In this document: piece after piece, positions 63,112 through 64,000 of the stretch | Layout of the letters: each line of letters begins with the position of its first letter | Position numbering within the stretch: the stretch's first letter is position 1 | NCBI RefSeq assembly: GCF_036924645.1 | Contig: NZ_JAZHRX010000001.1 | Coordinates: 1,736,001 to 1,800,000 of the forward strand | Reading direction: 5' to 3' | DNA: 64,000 bases | Source: Bradyrhizobium sp. AZCC 2176 | GTDB taxonomy: Bacteria; Pseudomonadota; Alphaproteobacteria; Rhizobiales; Xanthobacteraceae | The notes under the pieces: generated by a model | Database searches by the model: none | What the model was told of the DNA's origin: nothing | The model's input: the letters and a program-made list of their open reading frames with translations, nothing else | Position numbers and translations under genes: made by a program

Positions 63112-64000
63112 TCACACCCGGAAATGCTTGCTTAGCTTCAACCCCTGCGCCTGGTAGTTCGAGCCGATGCGCTGGCCGTACATCGCGTCGGGCCGCGACA
63201 GCATTTTCTCGTAGACCAGACGGCCTACGATCTGGCCGTGCTCGAGGATGAACGGCACCTCGCGCGAGCGCACTTCGAGCACGGCGCGCGCGCCCTGCCC
63301 GCCGGCGCCGGCATAGCCGAAGCCGGGATCGAAGAATCCCGCATAGTGCACGCGGAATTCGCCGACCAGCGGATCGAACGGCACCATTTCGGCGGCGTAA
63401 TCCGGCGGCACCTGCACGGCCTCCTTGGAGGCCAGGATGTAGAACTCACCGGGATCGAGAATGAGGCTGCCGTCTGGACGCGCCGGGATCGGCTCCCAGA
63501 ATTCGTCGACGGCGTAGCCGCCGCGACGGTCGATATCGACCACCCCCGTGTGGCGCTTGGCGCGATAGCCGACGAAGCCTGATGTGTTCTCACCGGAGAG
63601 ATCGACCGAGAGCGCCACGCCATTGGCCAAATCTGCATCGTCGATATCGACCAGCCGCTCGGCGCCATGCAGCGCATCGAGTTCGTCGGCATTGAGGATG
63701 GCGTCACCGGCGCGGAAGCGCACCTGAGAGAGCCGCGAGCCCTCGCGCAGCAGCACCGGAAACGTCTTCGGGCTGATCTCGGCATAGAGCGGGCCGTGAT
63801 AGCCGGCGCCGATCATGTCGAAGCGGCGGGTGCCGTCGGCGATCACGCGGGTGAAGACATCGAGCCGCCCGGTCGAACTCTTCGGGTTGGCGGCCGCCAC
63901 GATCTCCCGCGGCAGAGCGAGGCTTTCCAGCAGCGGCACGATGTAGACGCAGTTGGTCTCCAGCACCGCGCCATCGGAGAGGTCGATTTCGTGCAGCTTC
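63112..64000 (-). CDS. dCTP deaminase, double-domain form (5' end outside window)
   Basis: At least 295 residues of a 2'-deoxycytidine 5'-triphosphate deaminase; the N-terminus lies beyond base 64000, and the frame is open to the edge. 'ANPKSSTGRLDVFTRVI', 'VPFDPLVGEFRVHYAGFFDPGFGYAGAGGQGARAVLEVRSREVPFILEHGQIVGRLVYEKM' and 'YQAQGLKLSKHFRV' are the family's trimer-core and C-terminal parts. This is the long alphaproteobacterial form. It makes dUTP from dCTP for dTMP synthesis. It converges on the esterase gene. Confidence 0.9.
   Translation of the reverse strand, partial: KLHEIDLSDGAVLETNCVYIVPLLESLALPREIVAAANPKSSTGRLDVFTRVIADGTRRFDMIGAGYHGPLYAEISPKTFPVLLREGSRLSQVRFRAGDAILNADELDALHGAERLVDIDDADLANGVALSVDLSGENTSGFVGYRAKRHTGVVDIDRRGGYAVDEFWEPIPARPDGSLILDPGEFYILASKEAVQVPPDYAAEMVPFDPLVGEFRVHYAGFFDPGFGYAGAGGQGARAVLEVRSREVPFILEHGQIVGRLVYEKMLSRPDAMYGQRIGSNYQAQGLKLSKHFRV

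Overview
The window looks like a chromosomal segment from Bradyrhizobium or a very close relative (Alphaproteobacteria, Nitrobacteraceae). It has high G+C, a PodJ-like polarity protein, a circularly permuted two-piece tmRNA, a class I lysyl-tRNA synthetase, and many intergenic palindromic repeats of the kind I know from Bradyrhizobium genomes. This assignment rests on gene content and repeats; no rRNA is present. I see no prophage, no insertion sequence and no CRISPR array. Nearly every gap over 250 bases that lacks a gene is occupied by a palindromic repeat. Exceptions are about 11910-12197 and 38429-38716, where I recognise nothing, and 50562-50816, which holds only one unassigned palindrome.

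Region by region. 1-6500: end of a glutathione S-transferase, then a leftward beta-oxidation operon (acyl-CoA dehydrogenase, thiolase, FadJ-type bifunctional enzyme) and an NTF2-fold protein. 6560-11900: a PadR regulator with a double palindromic operator, a PodJ-like cell-pole protein and a membrane-anchored ClpP-like protein. 12200-18100: a TauE-type exporter with its TIGR02186-type partner, an unusual Nramp-family transporter, a metallo-hydrolase, an EamA exporter and a LysR regulator. 18240-26770: the four-gene ligase-associated DNA repair module (PdeM, Lhr-type helicase, MBL exonuclease, ATP-dependent ligase), split into two divergent pairs around a solute-binding protein and a methyltransferase. 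26870-32130: small membrane protein, RNase Z-like hydrolase, MATE pump, PyrD with a DUF952 partner, and a LexA-like S24 regulator followed by an atypical uracil-DNA glycosylase.

32280-44370 holds metabolic genes: class II aldolase, alpha-carbonic anhydrase, LysK, a solute-binding protein, SCO protein, a flavin dehydrogenase, RidA, a PhaC-like hydrolase, and a Rieske oxygenase with a divergent LysR regulator. 44450-46560 is a compact stress unit: an ECF sigma factor, a DUF4142 protein and a cupredoxin, with near-identical promoter elements before the sigma gene and before the DUF4142 gene. 46590-52060 holds a chemoreceptor with a frameshift, a decayed toxin-antitoxin pair, the permuted ssrA, small secreted proteins, one intact tRNA-Gly(CCC) and one damaged copy. 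52280-58930 holds Ogt, an AraC regulator, a frameshifted VOC protein, SRPBCC proteins, a Met/Gly-rich secreted protein, a second MATE pump and a PQQ-type sugar dehydrogenase lipoprotein. 59080-63100 is an operon of an acyltransferase, a DevC-like permease (frameshifted in a G run), a DevA-like ATPase and an HSL-type esterase. The window ends inside a dCTP deaminase gene.

Three otherwise healthy genes (chemoreceptor, VOC protein, DevC-like permease) each carry one single-base frameshift, two of them in or next to G runs. Sequencing error and recent pseudogene formation cannot be told apart from this sequence alone.
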